DNA of 64,000 bases from Scalindua sp964344685. Its GTDB lineage: Bacteria; Planctomycetota; Brocadiia; Brocadiales; Scalinduaceae. The notes beneath the pieces were generated by a model. It did no database searches. It saw only the letters and a list, made by a program, of their open reading frames with translations, and was not told where the DNA came from. Positions 45,549 to 54,162 of the stretch are shown one piece after another. Made by a program: the position numbers and the translations under genes. Position 1 is the first letter of the stretch; each line of letters opens with the position of its first letter. The stretch lies in the NCBI GenBank assembly GCA_964344685.1, contig CAYFOK010000015.1, positions 1 through 64,000 on the forward strand, in the 5' to 3' direction.

Positions 45549-46556
45549 ATGAGTGAATACACACCTATATCAGGAGATGCTTTATTAGAGGGTACAGAGG
45601 TAGATTTTGATCTTTTCTTGAGAGCTGATTCCGGCGAATCTTCTAAGTATGTTTTATATTGCCGTGGCGGTGAAGGTTTAAGTCCGGAGAGGAGAGAAGA
45701 ATTATTAAGTAAACATGCAGACCGGCTATGTATCTCAACAGAGGATATTGGCAAATACATTGAGTACCAGGAAAAAAATCTTAAAAAGATTCTTAGTGAT
45801 GAAAGCAAAAGCACCAGAGAAAAATCTGGTATAGTGTATCAGGTTGCAACAAAAGTTGTAGCTGATCTTTTGGATGATCCAAAATCAGGTCAGAATATGG
45901 AACGGATTTCTAGATGGGTAACTAACACCGTCAGCCATATTTTTCAAGATGATAATACGTTTTCCAGTTTACTAGCGGTAACTTCTCATGATTACCAGAT
46001 ATATACACACTCTGTAAACATGTCCGTGCTTGGGTTACTCTTTGGCAAGCATCTCTCATTCCAACCGGATGAGCTTAACCGTCTTGGAGCAGGAATGCTT
46101 TTGCATGATATAGGTAAGTTGGCTATCCCCTTAAACGTAGTAAACAAACCCGGTCACCTTACGGGAGAAGAGTTTAAGGCGATGAAGAAACATCCTAAGG
46201 CAGGTTTGGAAATTCTAGAGCACAGGAGTAGCGTTAACGTTCTGTCTCTAAAAATAGTTATACAACATCATGAAAACTACGATGGAACAGGGTATCCTTA
46301 TGGAATGAGTGGCGATGAAATACATTTGTTTGGGCGGATAGCCAGGATAATTGATGTATATGATGCTATGACGTCCAAAAGATCATATGCAGAGGCAATG
46401 AGGCCTTTCGCTGTACTGGCAGAAATGAAGGATAATATGCCTGGTTGTTTTGAAAAGGAGTTGTTAAAGGAATTTATTTACTTTCTGGGGCCTAAAGACC
46501 CTCGTAAGGTAAGAAGACCTGATGATACATTATACTCATTTCCATCTGTTAAATAG
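45549..46556 (+). CDS. HD-GYP domain protein (cyclic-di-GMP phosphodiesterase-like), copy 1
   Basis: A 335-residue cytoplasmic protein. An N-terminal ~120-residue region without a known domain precedes an HD-GYP domain. The HD pair is at 186-187 (LLHDIGK), then KKHPKAG, then HHENYDGTGYP with GYP at 248-250. All metal- and c-di-GMP-contacting landmarks are present, so it is probably active in c-di-GMP hydrolysis. A paralogue with the same N-terminal region lies at 53112-54101. The next gene starts 11 bp downstream. Confidence 0.9.
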   Translation: MSEYTPISGDALLEGTEVDFDLFLRADSGESSKYVLYCRGGEGLSPERREELLSKHADRLCISTEDIGKYIEYQEKNLKKILSDESKSTREKSGIVYQVATKVVADLLDDPKSGQNMERISRWVTNTVSHIFQDDNTFSSLLAVTSHDYQIYTHSVNMSVLGLLFGKHLSFQPDELNRLGAGMLLHDIGKLAIPLNVVNKPGHLTGEEFKAMKKHPKAGLEILEHRSSVNVLSLKIVIQHHENYDGTGYPYGMSGDEIHLFGRIARIIDVYDAMTSKRSYAEAMRPFAVLAEMKDNMPGCFEKELLKEFIYFLGPKDPRKVRRPDDTLYSFPSVK

Positions 46557-46567
46557 AGGCAATGTTT

Positions 46568-47077
46568 ATGACAGTTAAAAGATTATCAGTAATTTGTGCT
46601 GTTTTTGTTGCAGGTCTATTTCTGTCATTACAATCTTTTGCAAGTGGATTTGACAAGCCCGACCCTACGTTCAAATTGGCTGTCACTCTTTTTCCCATTG
46701 ACGGAGGAAAACTTTATATCGGAGATATTGATAGGGACAAAAAGACGTTCAGGCTCCATCTCCGTCATATTGGAAAGAATGGTAAGTGGGTTTACTATTA
46801 CGCTACTGCCAGTGCATTTGTGAATGAGGACGGTGATGTAGAACCTGATAATGCGGAGGCATCTATTGAATATTCTCAGTATACTGCCAGTGTTATCGGT
46901 AATACTTTTCGGAAGGCAAGAGTCCGGGTTCTCTTTAGCCCTCGTGGTGATGGAAAAGGTTTTTTTAAAGAAGCCGGACATGTTATCTTCCAGAAATGTT
47001 CCACGAGAACATTTAAAGCAGAAAACTGGGAATGTACCGGTTGGGAATACCTGGGAACACTGCCTGGATTCCAGTAG
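46568..47077 (+). CDS. exported protein of unknown function
   Basis: A 169-residue protein with a clear signal peptide (VKRLSVICAVFVAGLFLSL, cleavage near SFA-SG) and no recognised domain. The mature part is beta-rich with aromatic strands and two late Cys (KCSTR, WECTGW) that could form a disulfide in the periplasm. GAGG at 46555-46558 favours ATG 46568, though ATG 46562 is in frame. It closely follows the HD-GYP gene and is probably co-transcribed. Confidence 0.7.
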   Translation: MTVKRLSVICAVFVAGLFLSLQSFASGFDKPDPTFKLAVTLFPIDGGKLYIGDIDRDKKTFRLHLRHIGKNGKWVYYYATASAFVNEDGDVEPDNAEASIEYSQYTASVIGNTFRKARVRVLFSPRGDGKGFFKEAGHVIFQKCSTRTFKAENWECTGWEYLGTLPGFQ

Positions 47078-47307
47078 AGGGACGATGCCATGCCAGAGAC
47101 AGGTCTGTCCTTCCGCACTATATTGTTCTCAACCATAACGTTAAATAAGTAATCACACAAAGACATGAGACATACAATAGAAAAATTATTATTTTTCTTT
47201 TTTGTTTTCTTCATGATCTCTACGCTACTCTCCGCCTGAATGACATTCTGGCAGGCTTCTATGTAAAATTCCTTTTATTTCTTACTTTCAATTAATAAAA
47301 TAGTAGT

Positions 47308-49092
47308 ATGAATAAAAATAAGAGCAGAGATGAAATAGAAGATAAATACAAATGGGATCTGTCTGTGTTGTATATATCAGATGACTGTTGGGAAGATGAC
47401 TATCGGAAGGTGGAAAAAGAACTTTCTCAGCTCATAGAGTTCAAAGGCTCCCTGGCTGATTCCCAGAAGCTCGAACAGTTCATGCAAACTTATATTAAAT
47501 TTTCTATAGTTAAAGAGAATTTATATGTATACGCAAATGTGCGTTTCTTTGAAGATACCAGTAACGCAACATATGAAGAGATGAAAGGCCGTATTGAACT
47601 GCTTGTATCAAATATTTCAGCAGAAACAGTTTTCATAAAAAAAGAGTTGTCTTCTTTGTCAGAAGAAGATATTGATAAATTAATACGTGAAAACTCTCTG
47701 CTGTCAGAGTATCGTTTCTTTCTGGATGGCTATGCCAGATACAATCCACATATACTCTCAGAAGAGTCGGAAACTGTATTAGCAGAACTGGGAATAGCCC
47801 TGGGAAAACCTGATGATATCTTTTCCGCTTTTAATGATAACAACATTTCATTCGAGGTGTTTGAACATAAGGGAGAAGAGATACATCTCTCTCACGCAAA
47901 ATATGCTCAAATATTAGAATCACCTGACCGGGAACTCCGTCAAAAGTCTTTTGAATACTATTACAAGCCATTCATGCAGAACATAGATGTACTGGCAAAC
48001 ACATATGCCACAACAGTACTCACAAATATTAAACTGACGAAGGTCAGAAACTACAAGTCGATGTTGGAAAGTGCTCTATTTCCAGATTATCTTTCGACTA
48101 CAGTATTTACTAATCTGGTTGATGTTGCAAAAGAGAATATTGAAGTGATTAGTGATTTCAATACCCTGAAACGGGAAGCACTTGGTGTTGAGGAACTGCA
48201 CTTTTATGATAATTATATCCCTCTGGTGGCTGATGTTGATAAGGAGTATTCATATGAAGAGACAATTGATCTCGTTCGCACGGCACTTGAACCACTGGGC
48301 TCTCAATATTTAGAGAGGTATGATGCTACGGTTAACGCGCGGGTGATTGATGTATTTGAATCTGTTGGCAAGAGATCTGGAGCATTTTCCTGGGGGAGTT
48401 ATGCGAGTAGAGGACTTGTTTTCCTGAATCATACAGGAAAATTTTCTGATGTTTCAACATTCGCTCACGAATTCGGTCATTGCCTTCATCGTGACTACTC
48501 TATTGAAAATCAACCGTTTATCTATTACCAGAACCCGATTTTTCTGGCAGAGATAGCTTCGACATTTAATGAAGCATTATTGTTTGACCATATGTCAAAG
48601 GTTGCTGTTTCCCGTGAAGAAAAAAAATTCTATCTATATCATAATATGAAACGAATTGAGGCAACCTTCTTCCGGCAGACCATGTTTGCGAGTTTTGAAA
48701 AGGAGATCCATGAGATGGCGGAATCAGGACAGGTGCTGATCGCAAAAAGTATCACAGATGTCTACAGAGAGAACCTTGAAGCCTATCTAGGCAACGGAAT
48801 GGTTATCGATGAGCAGTTGCATTACGAGTGGGCAAGGATTCCCCATTTCTACAACGCTTTTTATGTATACAAATATGCTACCAGCCTTTCTGCCGCTATA
48901 GCTCTGGCTGAACGTGTGAACTCAGGTGAGGAGGGAGCGGTTGATGATTATCTGGTATTTCTGGGAGCAGGTTCACACAAGGAGCCACTCGAAATACTTA
49001 AAGATGCCGGAGTCGACCTGGCCGGAAAAGAGGTATATGAAGTGACTGTTAATAAATTCAGAAAATTGCTGGAAGAGTACAAATCGTTATAA
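47308..49092 (+). CDS. pepF: oligoendopeptidase F (M3 family)
   Basis: A 594-residue zinc metallopeptidase of family M3, which cleaves short peptides in the cytoplasm. The zinc motif HEFGH is at 387-391 (FAHEFGHCLHRD), and the third zinc ligand Glu lies in IASTFNEALL. The helical N-terminal lid and the Tyr-rich substrate region (IPHFYNAFYVYKYA) match PepF. Size is standard. It stands alone. Confidence 0.94.
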   Translation: MNKNKSRDEIEDKYKWDLSVLYISDDCWEDDYRKVEKELSQLIEFKGSLADSQKLEQFMQTYIKFSIVKENLYVYANVRFFEDTSNATYEEMKGRIELLVSNISAETVFIKKELSSLSEEDIDKLIRENSLLSEYRFFLDGYARYNPHILSEESETVLAELGIALGKPDDIFSAFNDNNISFEVFEHKGEEIHLSHAKYAQILESPDRELRQKSFEYYYKPFMQNIDVLANTYATTVLTNIKLTKVRNYKSMLESALFPDYLSTTVFTNLVDVAKENIEVISDFNTLKREALGVEELHFYDNYIPLVADVDKEYSYEETIDLVRTALEPLGSQYLERYDATVNARVIDVFESVGKRSGAFSWGSYASRGLVFLNHTGKFSDVSTFAHEFGHCLHRDYSIENQPFIYYQNPIFLAEIASTFNEALLFDHMSKVAVSREEKKFYLYHNMKRIEATFFRQTMFASFEKEIHEMAESGQVLIAKSITDVYRENLEAYLGNGMVIDEQLHYEWARIPHFYNAFYVYKYATSLSAAIALAERVNSGEEGAVDDYLVFLGAGSHKEPLEILKDAGVDLAGKEVYEVTVNKFRKLLEEYKSL

Positions 49093-49151
49093 AATTATTC
49101 TTCTCTAATCATACCTTTGCATTTTATTTCTTATTATTCCTGAGAGGACTT

Positions 49152-49829
49152 ATGTGTGGTAGATTTGTATTAGAAAGCATAGTCGAAGTTTTCCCTAGAT
49201 TCAGGCTTTCAGACTCAGAAAACTTAATGGGTAACGTGAAGCCACGCTATAATATTGCACCATCACATTATGCCTGGATTATCAGTAGGAATGCAAGGCA
49301 GGAAAACAGACTGGAGATGATGAAGTGGGGTTGAGTACCATCCTGGTCAAAAGACCCAAAGATTGGAAACAGAATAATTAATGCAAGAGTTGAGACTATC
49401 ACCGTAAAGCCATCATTTAAACATATCTTGAGGACAAATCGATGTTTGGTGCCGTGCACAGGATTCTATGAATGGAAAACGACAGATAAAAGGAAAGTAC
49501 CACATTATATAGGGATAAAGAGCAGTAAAACCTTCTATCTGGCAGGGCTTTACGATATCTGGAAAGGGAGTAACGGAAAAGGTCTTAAGACTTTTACCAT
49601 TATAACTACACAATCCAACAATACTCTTAAACCAATACATAATAGGATGCCGGTAATATTACATCAGGAGTTTGAGGATCAGTGGCTTAATACCAACATA
49701 CAAAAAACTGAATCTATAATGCAGCTTTTAAAACCGTATCCGGATGACAATATGATCTTCTATGCCGTCTCAAATGAAGTTAATAATCCAGAAAATGATA
49801 ATCCGCAATTAATTAAACGGGCGTATTGA
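49152..49829 (+). pseudogene. SRAP-domain (HMCES/YedK-like) gene interrupted by an in-frame TGA
   Basis: SRAP proteins cap abasic sites in single-stranded DNA by cross-linking through Cys2. Here MCGRF at the start and FYEWK, HNRMPVIL later are intact, and the whole 226-codon span stays in one frame. The exception is a TGA (49332-49334) in the conserved WGLVPSW motif, where Leu is expected (TTG or TTA changed to TGA). Everything else looks conserved, so the mutation is recent, is a sequencing error, or is tolerated by readthrough. A fragment restarting at 49428 lacks the catalytic Cys. Confidence 0.88.
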
Positions 49830-50141
49830 ACGATAAATGGAAATTATCAAGCTGTAAATATCAGAGTAATTAATTGAAGAAATCAGTGGTCTTCTATTCG
49901 ATAATCAGAAGCATGTCATATTCTTAATTTAAATGAAAATCAGGTTTATAAGAGAATTTGCTTGTAAAATTGTTATAAAGTAATATAAATCATAAATAAG
50001 TAAATGTAACTGAAAGTCAGCTGAGTATCTCATATAACATGGTATGTGTATATTTAACAGAGGTATGAGGGAAAATAAAGTAGCAAGAAGTTCCGACATC
50101 GGAGAGAATTTCATTTAAATCTTAATATAAAGGAGTTGAGA
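49830..50141. other. intergenic region upstream of the SWIB gene
   Basis: 312 bp, AT-rich, with no credible ORF or structured RNA recognised. It ends with an AAAGGAG ribosome site for the SWIB gene. Confidence 0.4.
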
Positions 50142-50468
50142 ATGGCAGAAGCAAAGGGATTGAGTAAGCCGGTGAAACTGAAATCTGAGCTGGCAGCGTT
50201 TCTGGGGAAAAAAGAACTTCCAAGGACGGAGATCACCAAAAAACTGTGGGACTATATTAAAGCGAATAAACTTCAGACTAAGAGTGAAAATGGAAAGCCT
50301 GAGAATGCAGGCAAGTACATTGTGGCGGATGCTAAACTGCTCCCTGTCTTCAAGAATACAAAATCCAAAAGCAAGTCGGGTAAGCTCACTGACCTTACAA
50401 AGATGAAAGAGGGCCAGACGATCAACATGATGCAGATGGCAGCCGTAGTAGGGGCAAACATAGAATAA
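50142..50468 (+). CDS. SWIB/MDM2-domain protein
   Basis: A 108-residue protein, essentially one SWIB/MDM2 domain. It shows the PVKLKSELAAFLG opening, LPRTEITKKLWDYIKANKL, and a VVGANIE end. A Lys/Ser-rich segment (KNTKSKSKSGK) is inserted before the last helix. SWIB domains occur in eukaryotic chromatin remodellers and in bacterial topoisomerase-linked or stand-alone proteins such as those of Chlamydia; the function is unproven. AAAGGAG lies 6 nt before ATG 50142. Confidence 0.88.
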   Translation: MAEAKGLSKPVKLKSELAAFLGKKELPRTEITKKLWDYIKANKLQTKSENGKPENAGKYIVADAKLLPVFKNTKSKSKSGKLTDLTKMKEGQTINMMQMAAVVGANIE

Positions 50469-50522
50469 GTTTATAGTGTCTGGCTCTATTTGAAATGATT
50501 TAGACCCAACTAAAAACATAAT

Positions 50523-50601
50523 AACGGGGTCAGTTCTTTGTTGTTGACAGTTGCAAGGTCTGGGACGTCTTGCTTGTCAATTGTAAGGGATTGACCCCGT
50601 T
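50523..50601. repeat. 79-bp nested palindrome, REP/MITE-like
   Basis: The outer arms AACGGGGTCA (50523-50532) and TGACCCCGTT (50592-50601) are perfectly complementary. Inner arms TTGACA..GCAAG and CTTGC.TGTCAA also pair, giving a cruciform. Such GGGGTCA-ended palindromes are typical of REP elements mobilised by Y1 (RAYT) transposases; no such transposase is in the window. Confidence 0.6.
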
Positions 50602-50642
50602 TTCTTTGATAATTTGACCATTATTATAACATTCGTACAGTC

Positions 50643-50927
50643 ATGATAAGAAAAGAAAAAAAGGGTAATTTTATAGAAAGCGGTACTTTCTCTTCAAAAT
50701 ATCAGTTTAGTGTCGGTAAAAAAATAAGCCAGACCAAGCTGTCCAAATCCAAATATAACTCTTTACTGAAACTACAAAGTGTTGATCCTGTAAAGATTAT
50801 GACAGATCAGAAAAAAGGAAGGACCTGGTGGATGTATCAAGATGGGTTCTATATAGAGAATGAAGGTATGTCTGGAGATGATGTAAAAGCATTTGTCATG
50901 GAAATGGTTGCAAAGAAGAATAGATAA
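50643..50927 (+). CDS. small protein of unknown function
   Basis: A 94-residue basic protein with no recognised family. It has a Lys-rich N-terminus and a C-terminal half with the compact pattern GRTWWMYQDGFYIENEG, followed by an acidic helix (MSGDDVKAFVMEMV). The next gene starts 2 bp after its stop, so the two are surely co-transcribed. The WWMYQDGFY core suggests a conserved small domain; no function is claimed. Confidence 0.6.
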   Translation: MIRKEKKGNFIESGTFSSKYQFSVGKKISQTKLSKSKYNSLLKLQSVDPVKIMTDQKKGRTWWMYQDGFYIENEGMSGDDVKAFVMEMVAKKNR

Positions 50928-50929
50928 CA

Positions 50930-51157
50930 ATGGAAGAGTTTCCCAAAAAATTAACCGTATATCTAGATACCCTTGATGAGAAAGAGAAGGATGAAAAGAT
51001 CAGGCTGTTTCAGTCATTAGTCGAAGAGGCTCAAGTCCATAAATTTCAAAGTCCACGTTTCTGGGCTATGAGACAAGTTCTCTCTGGCAGATCGTTGGAG
51101 CAGATAAAACGGAACATTAAAAAGAGGATAGCAAAAAAAGCAGATAGGCACTGTTAG
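50930..51157 (+). CDS. small helical protein of unknown function
   Basis: A 75-residue charged, helical protein starting 2 bp after the preceding gene. It has a Lys/Glu-rich first helix and a C-terminal SPRFWAMRQVLSGRSLEQIKR segment with a basic tail. It may form a two-gene unit with its neighbour. No family recognised; coding status rests on tight spacing and continuous codon use. Confidence 0.55.
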   Translation: MEEFPKKLTVYLDTLDEKEKDEKIRLFQSLVEEAQVHKFQSPRFWAMRQVLSGRSLEQIKRNIKKRIAKKADRHC

Positions 51158-51230
51158 AGAGAAAAGTATTAGAACCAGCTGATATAGAAAAGAGAAAAAG
51201 TGCTGCAGTAGAGTTGTATTTTAGAAAAAT

Positions 51231-51380
51231 GGTGTGCGCGACTATTCTTTCAAACTAACATCTCATTACACTAACAAAATAAGAAAAAACAATAAATGTT
51301 AAAATTTCTAAAATGTTAATAAAATAAAATAAAATCAAAAAGATAGAATATTAAAATACTCATACAAAGTCACGCACACC
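51231..51380. mobile_element. MITE-like element with 12-bp terminal inverted repeats
   Basis: GGTGTGCGCGAC (51231-51242) and GTCACGCACACC (51369-51380) are inverted with one mismatch and bound a very AT-rich 126-bp interior without an ORF. Flanks are A/T-rich (GAAAAT on the left, GATGAAAATT on the right), so a target duplication cannot be called with certainty. Confidence 0.5.
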
Positions 51381-51703
51381 GATGAAAATTGTATAGTCAA
51401 ATCCGAAAAAAGGCAAGTGAAAAACCAACAGTCTGGCCACACTTTTTATACAAAATAGAGGGATTACGGTATGAAAAGCTGTTTCAATATTATACAAACC
51501 TGAAGGCGAGTATCAAAAAACCATATCACCAATTTAAGTTTTTTAATATTGCTTAAGAACGTATTCCTCTAGTTTGCAACACCTTACTACATGTAACTAT
51601 AGATTCCTTCATTTGTTTGAATTGATTGGGTACACTTTTTGCGATAACATAGTGATAGGTGAAAAGATATTCTAACTGAATGAATATTAACTATATACCT
51701 CCG

Positions 51704-51754
51704 CCTGTCCGTAAAGGTTGTTCAGTAGCCTCCTTTCCTGCCTTTACGGACAGG
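51704..51754. repeat. long hairpin with perfect 14-bp arms
   Basis: CCTGTCCGTAAAGG (51704-51717) pairs perfectly with CCTTTACGGACAGG (51741-51754) across a 23-nt pyrimidine-rich loop. There is no T run, so it is not a normal terminator; it may be another dispersed palindrome. Confidence 0.6.
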
Positions 51755-51838
51755 AAGCCTTGTATGTTTTAATTTGAATCACGTAAGTATGTTTGTGTGA
51801 AAACGAGTTGCAACTAATAGGATAAAAAAGGATAGTGT

Positions 51839-52153
51839 ATGACTATTAATAAACTGAAAGAGGGTGAGTTTCTTTATGCTGAGGGCAAATTGGAAGAGGC
51901 TGAAAGCTGCTTTCTGTCCGTAATCGAAGAGGACTCAAAAAATAAAGTTGCGTATAATAACATGGGTGTTATTGCCTATAGAATGAATGATTTAGAAAAG
52001 GCAGTGGACTATTTTGCCAAATCTTTAAGAGAAGATCCTTATTTTGAAGAAGCGATAACGAATCTTTTCGATTTGCTTCATGTCCTGGATTATTCCTCCC
52101 TTATGGCATCCTATCTTGATGAGATTATGGCATTTGATCCACAGGTCAATTAA
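51839..52153 (+). CDS. small tetratricopeptide-repeat protein
   Basis: A 104-residue soluble protein made of about two TPR units (GEFLYAEGKLEEAESCFL and AYNNMGVIAYRMNDLEKAVDYFA) plus a capping helix. It is probably a small adaptor; the partner is unknown. It converges on the DUF1566 gene, about 96 bp away. Confidence 0.75.
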   Translation: MTINKLKEGEFLYAEGKLEEAESCFLSVIEEDSKNKVAYNNMGVIAYRMNDLEKAVDYFAKSLREDPYFEEAITNLFDLLHVLDYSSLMASYLDEIMAFDPQVN

Positions 52154-52249
52154 AACCCGGGGAAAATGATACTTGTTTTCTTATAGCCTTTAACAGACTT
52201 TCTTCGCACGGTGCCCTGATTGTGTTCTCTGCAATCAGGGCACACCTCC

Positions 52250-52867
52250 TTATTGTATTTTATTAATTGAACGGATCGGACGGACATAGTTGCTGGCATT
52301 ATCGTATACCCAGCATGCGTTACCACCGCCGTAACCACCAGTGTAGCGTACACTCCAAGCACCATCCAGATAGCTTGCACTGTCATTTTCGTCGCCTGTC
52401 CAGATACCGGTTTGTTTCGCATCAAACACAGGGTCTATGTATAGGTCGCTTGCATTTATTTCCGGTTCCAGCAGTGATATCGCCTCTTCAACAGTAGGCA
52501 GTCTCCAGTCGGAATGTCCGGCATATCCCCTGTCGTTTAAATCTTTTACCCATTGTTTCGCTTTAGGCCAATCCATCTCTTTATCAGAGCCGGATTGATG
52601 CCAGATCAAGCCTGTGGTGTGATCTATTACCACACTATCACCATTAATCGACTTGCTTTCAAAACTATTATTGATTGTACTATAACCGTAAAATCCATAG
52701 TCGTGTTTTTTGACTACAAAAACATTTGGGGTGAACTGAACCTGCATAGCAATTAAATCTCTATAAGACGAGCGCAGAGTGTATTGTGGTTTTTCTTCTG
52801 CTTTTATAAGTGGAGCAGAAAGAAGTACAAATAATACGATTATGATATGTAGTAGATATTTTTTCAT
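52250..52867 (-). CDS. exported DUF1566 (Lcl C-terminal) domain protein
   Basis: A 205-residue protein with a signal peptide (MKKYLLHIIIVLFVLLS, cleavage near IKA-EE). The DUF1566/Lcl domain covers ~80-205: TTGLIWHQSGSDKEMDWPKA, WRLPTVEEAISLL, GIWTGDENDSAS and a YVRPIRSI end. This fold is related to formylglycine-enzyme/C-type-lectin-like domains and is common on surface proteins. The start is uncertain: ATG 52876 or further upstream is in frame, and no ribosome site decides. Function unknown. Confidence 0.8.
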   Translation of the reverse strand: MKKYLLHIIIVLFVLLSAPLIKAEEKPQYTLRSSYRDLIAMQVQFTPNVFVVKKHDYGFYGYSTINNSFESKSINGDSVVIDHTTGLIWHQSGSDKEMDWPKAKQWVKDLNDRGYAGHSDWRLPTVEEAISLLEPEINASDLYIDPVFDAKQTGIWTGDENDSASYLDGAWSVRYTGGYGGGNACWVYDNASNYVRPIRSINKIQ

Positions 52868-53111
52868 TTTAAGCATTTGTTGAGAAATTAGAAAAATAAG
52901 AGAAAATTTTGAAAATATCAATTATAAACGCAGGAGTGAATTAGGCAAGTTTTTTCTAATTCAGGCTGGACAAACAGGTTTTGATTACATAAGAGGGCAG
53001 TGGAGAGGGGGTATGGCATAGATAACAGCATTCCTGCCTTTATCATTCCTTTGCGGCGCCGGTGTGAAAATCCTTTTTCCTTTTAGTGTTAATCTGTGCC
53101 ATACCCTATTT

Positions 53112-54101
53112 TCAGTTTCTTAATTTCTCAAATTTCCTCTGCTCTTCGCGTGGATCGTAAGGACCTAAAAAACGTATAAAATCAACGAACAGCTCCCTGT
53201 CAAAGCAGTTGAGCATCTTTTCCTTCATCTCTAAAAGGGCTTTGAAGGGTCTTATTGCGTCTGAATACGGTCTTTTCGATGTTAATGCGTCGTATACATC
53301 TATTATGCGTGCAATCTTGCCGTAAAGGTGTATCTCATATTTTCTGAGCCCATATGGATAGCCGGTACCATCATAATTTTCATGATGTTGTAGTGTTATT
53401 ATGTACTCATGTTTTAATTTACATCCGGTCTCCTTTAATACTTCTACACCCATTTCAGGATGTTCTTTGATTTTCTCAAATTCTTCCTTTGTCAGTTTTC
53501 CATTCTTATTAAGGATATCGGTACTGATCCTTGTTTTGCCGACATCATGCAGGAGTATGCCTGAACATAGATTCTTTAGAACGTCATCATCGAGACCGAT
53601 GTTCTTTCCAAACAAGGTACCTACAGCAGCCACATTTACAGAATGAGTATAGGTATGGTATTCATGTACGGCAATTTTCAGCAGGCTGTGTGCGGCATTA
53701 CAATCTTGTAGAATATAATCAACCATGTTGTGCGCAAAGGCCTGTGTTCTGCTGACGTTTCCGGTCTTTGGATCTTTAAAGAGATCCTTTGCCAGATAGG
53801 TAGCAACGTTATGGACTATACCTGTTTTTTCATCAGAAGGAATTCTTGAATCTGATATGATATCCTGAAAATTAGATTCCAGATATTCGTAATACTTCTG
53901 CTGATCATCCTTTTTTATAAAAAGCCTGTTGATATTTTTTTCCAGCAGCATTTCCCTTTTGTCGTTTTCAAAGATAGCATCTCCTCTGCAATAGAGTATA
54001 TATCGGCTGTCAGAACTTGTTTTCATCAACAAGTAAAGATCGCAGCCAACTATAGTATCACTTCGTAAACTGCATGATTTAATGGGTAAGTAGTGAGACA
54101 T
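53112..54101 (-). CDS. HD-GYP domain protein (cyclic-di-GMP phosphodiesterase-like), copy 2
   Basis: A 329-residue paralogue of the protein at 45549-46556. It shares the N-terminal region (YILYCRGD, followed by a KYYEYLE-type segment and GIVHNVATYLAKDLFKDPK). The HD-GYP landmarks LLHDVGK, KEHPEMG and HHENYDGTGYPYG are all intact. Because both copies keep the same domain order and catalytic residues, they look like an old duplication with both copies active. Confidence 0.9.
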   Translation of the reverse strand: MSHYLPIKSCSLRSDTIVGCDLYLLMKTSSDSRYILYCRGDAIFENDKREMLLEKNINRLFIKKDDQQKYYEYLESNFQDIISDSRIPSDEKTGIVHNVATYLAKDLFKDPKTGNVSRTQAFAHNMVDYILQDCNAAHSLLKIAVHEYHTYTHSVNVAAVGTLFGKNIGLDDDVLKNLCSGILLHDVGKTRISTDILNKNGKLTKEEFEKIKEHPEMGVEVLKETGCKLKHEYIITLQHHENYDGTGYPYGLRKYEIHLYGKIARIIDVYDALTSKRPYSDAIRPFKALLEMKEKMLNCFDRELFVDFIRFLGPYDPREEQRKFEKLRN

Positions 54102-54162
54102 TATTTTAGCCTTTATGTTAATTTCTATCAGTTGAATTTAATGTTTATTCTGTGTGCTTCTT

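Larger units (their letters stand above)
51158..51838. other. intergenic region with repeat elements
   Basis: 681 bp with no credible gene. It holds a 150-bp MITE-like element (51231-51380) and a long hairpin (51704-51754), and is otherwise AT-rich. Confidence 0.5.
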
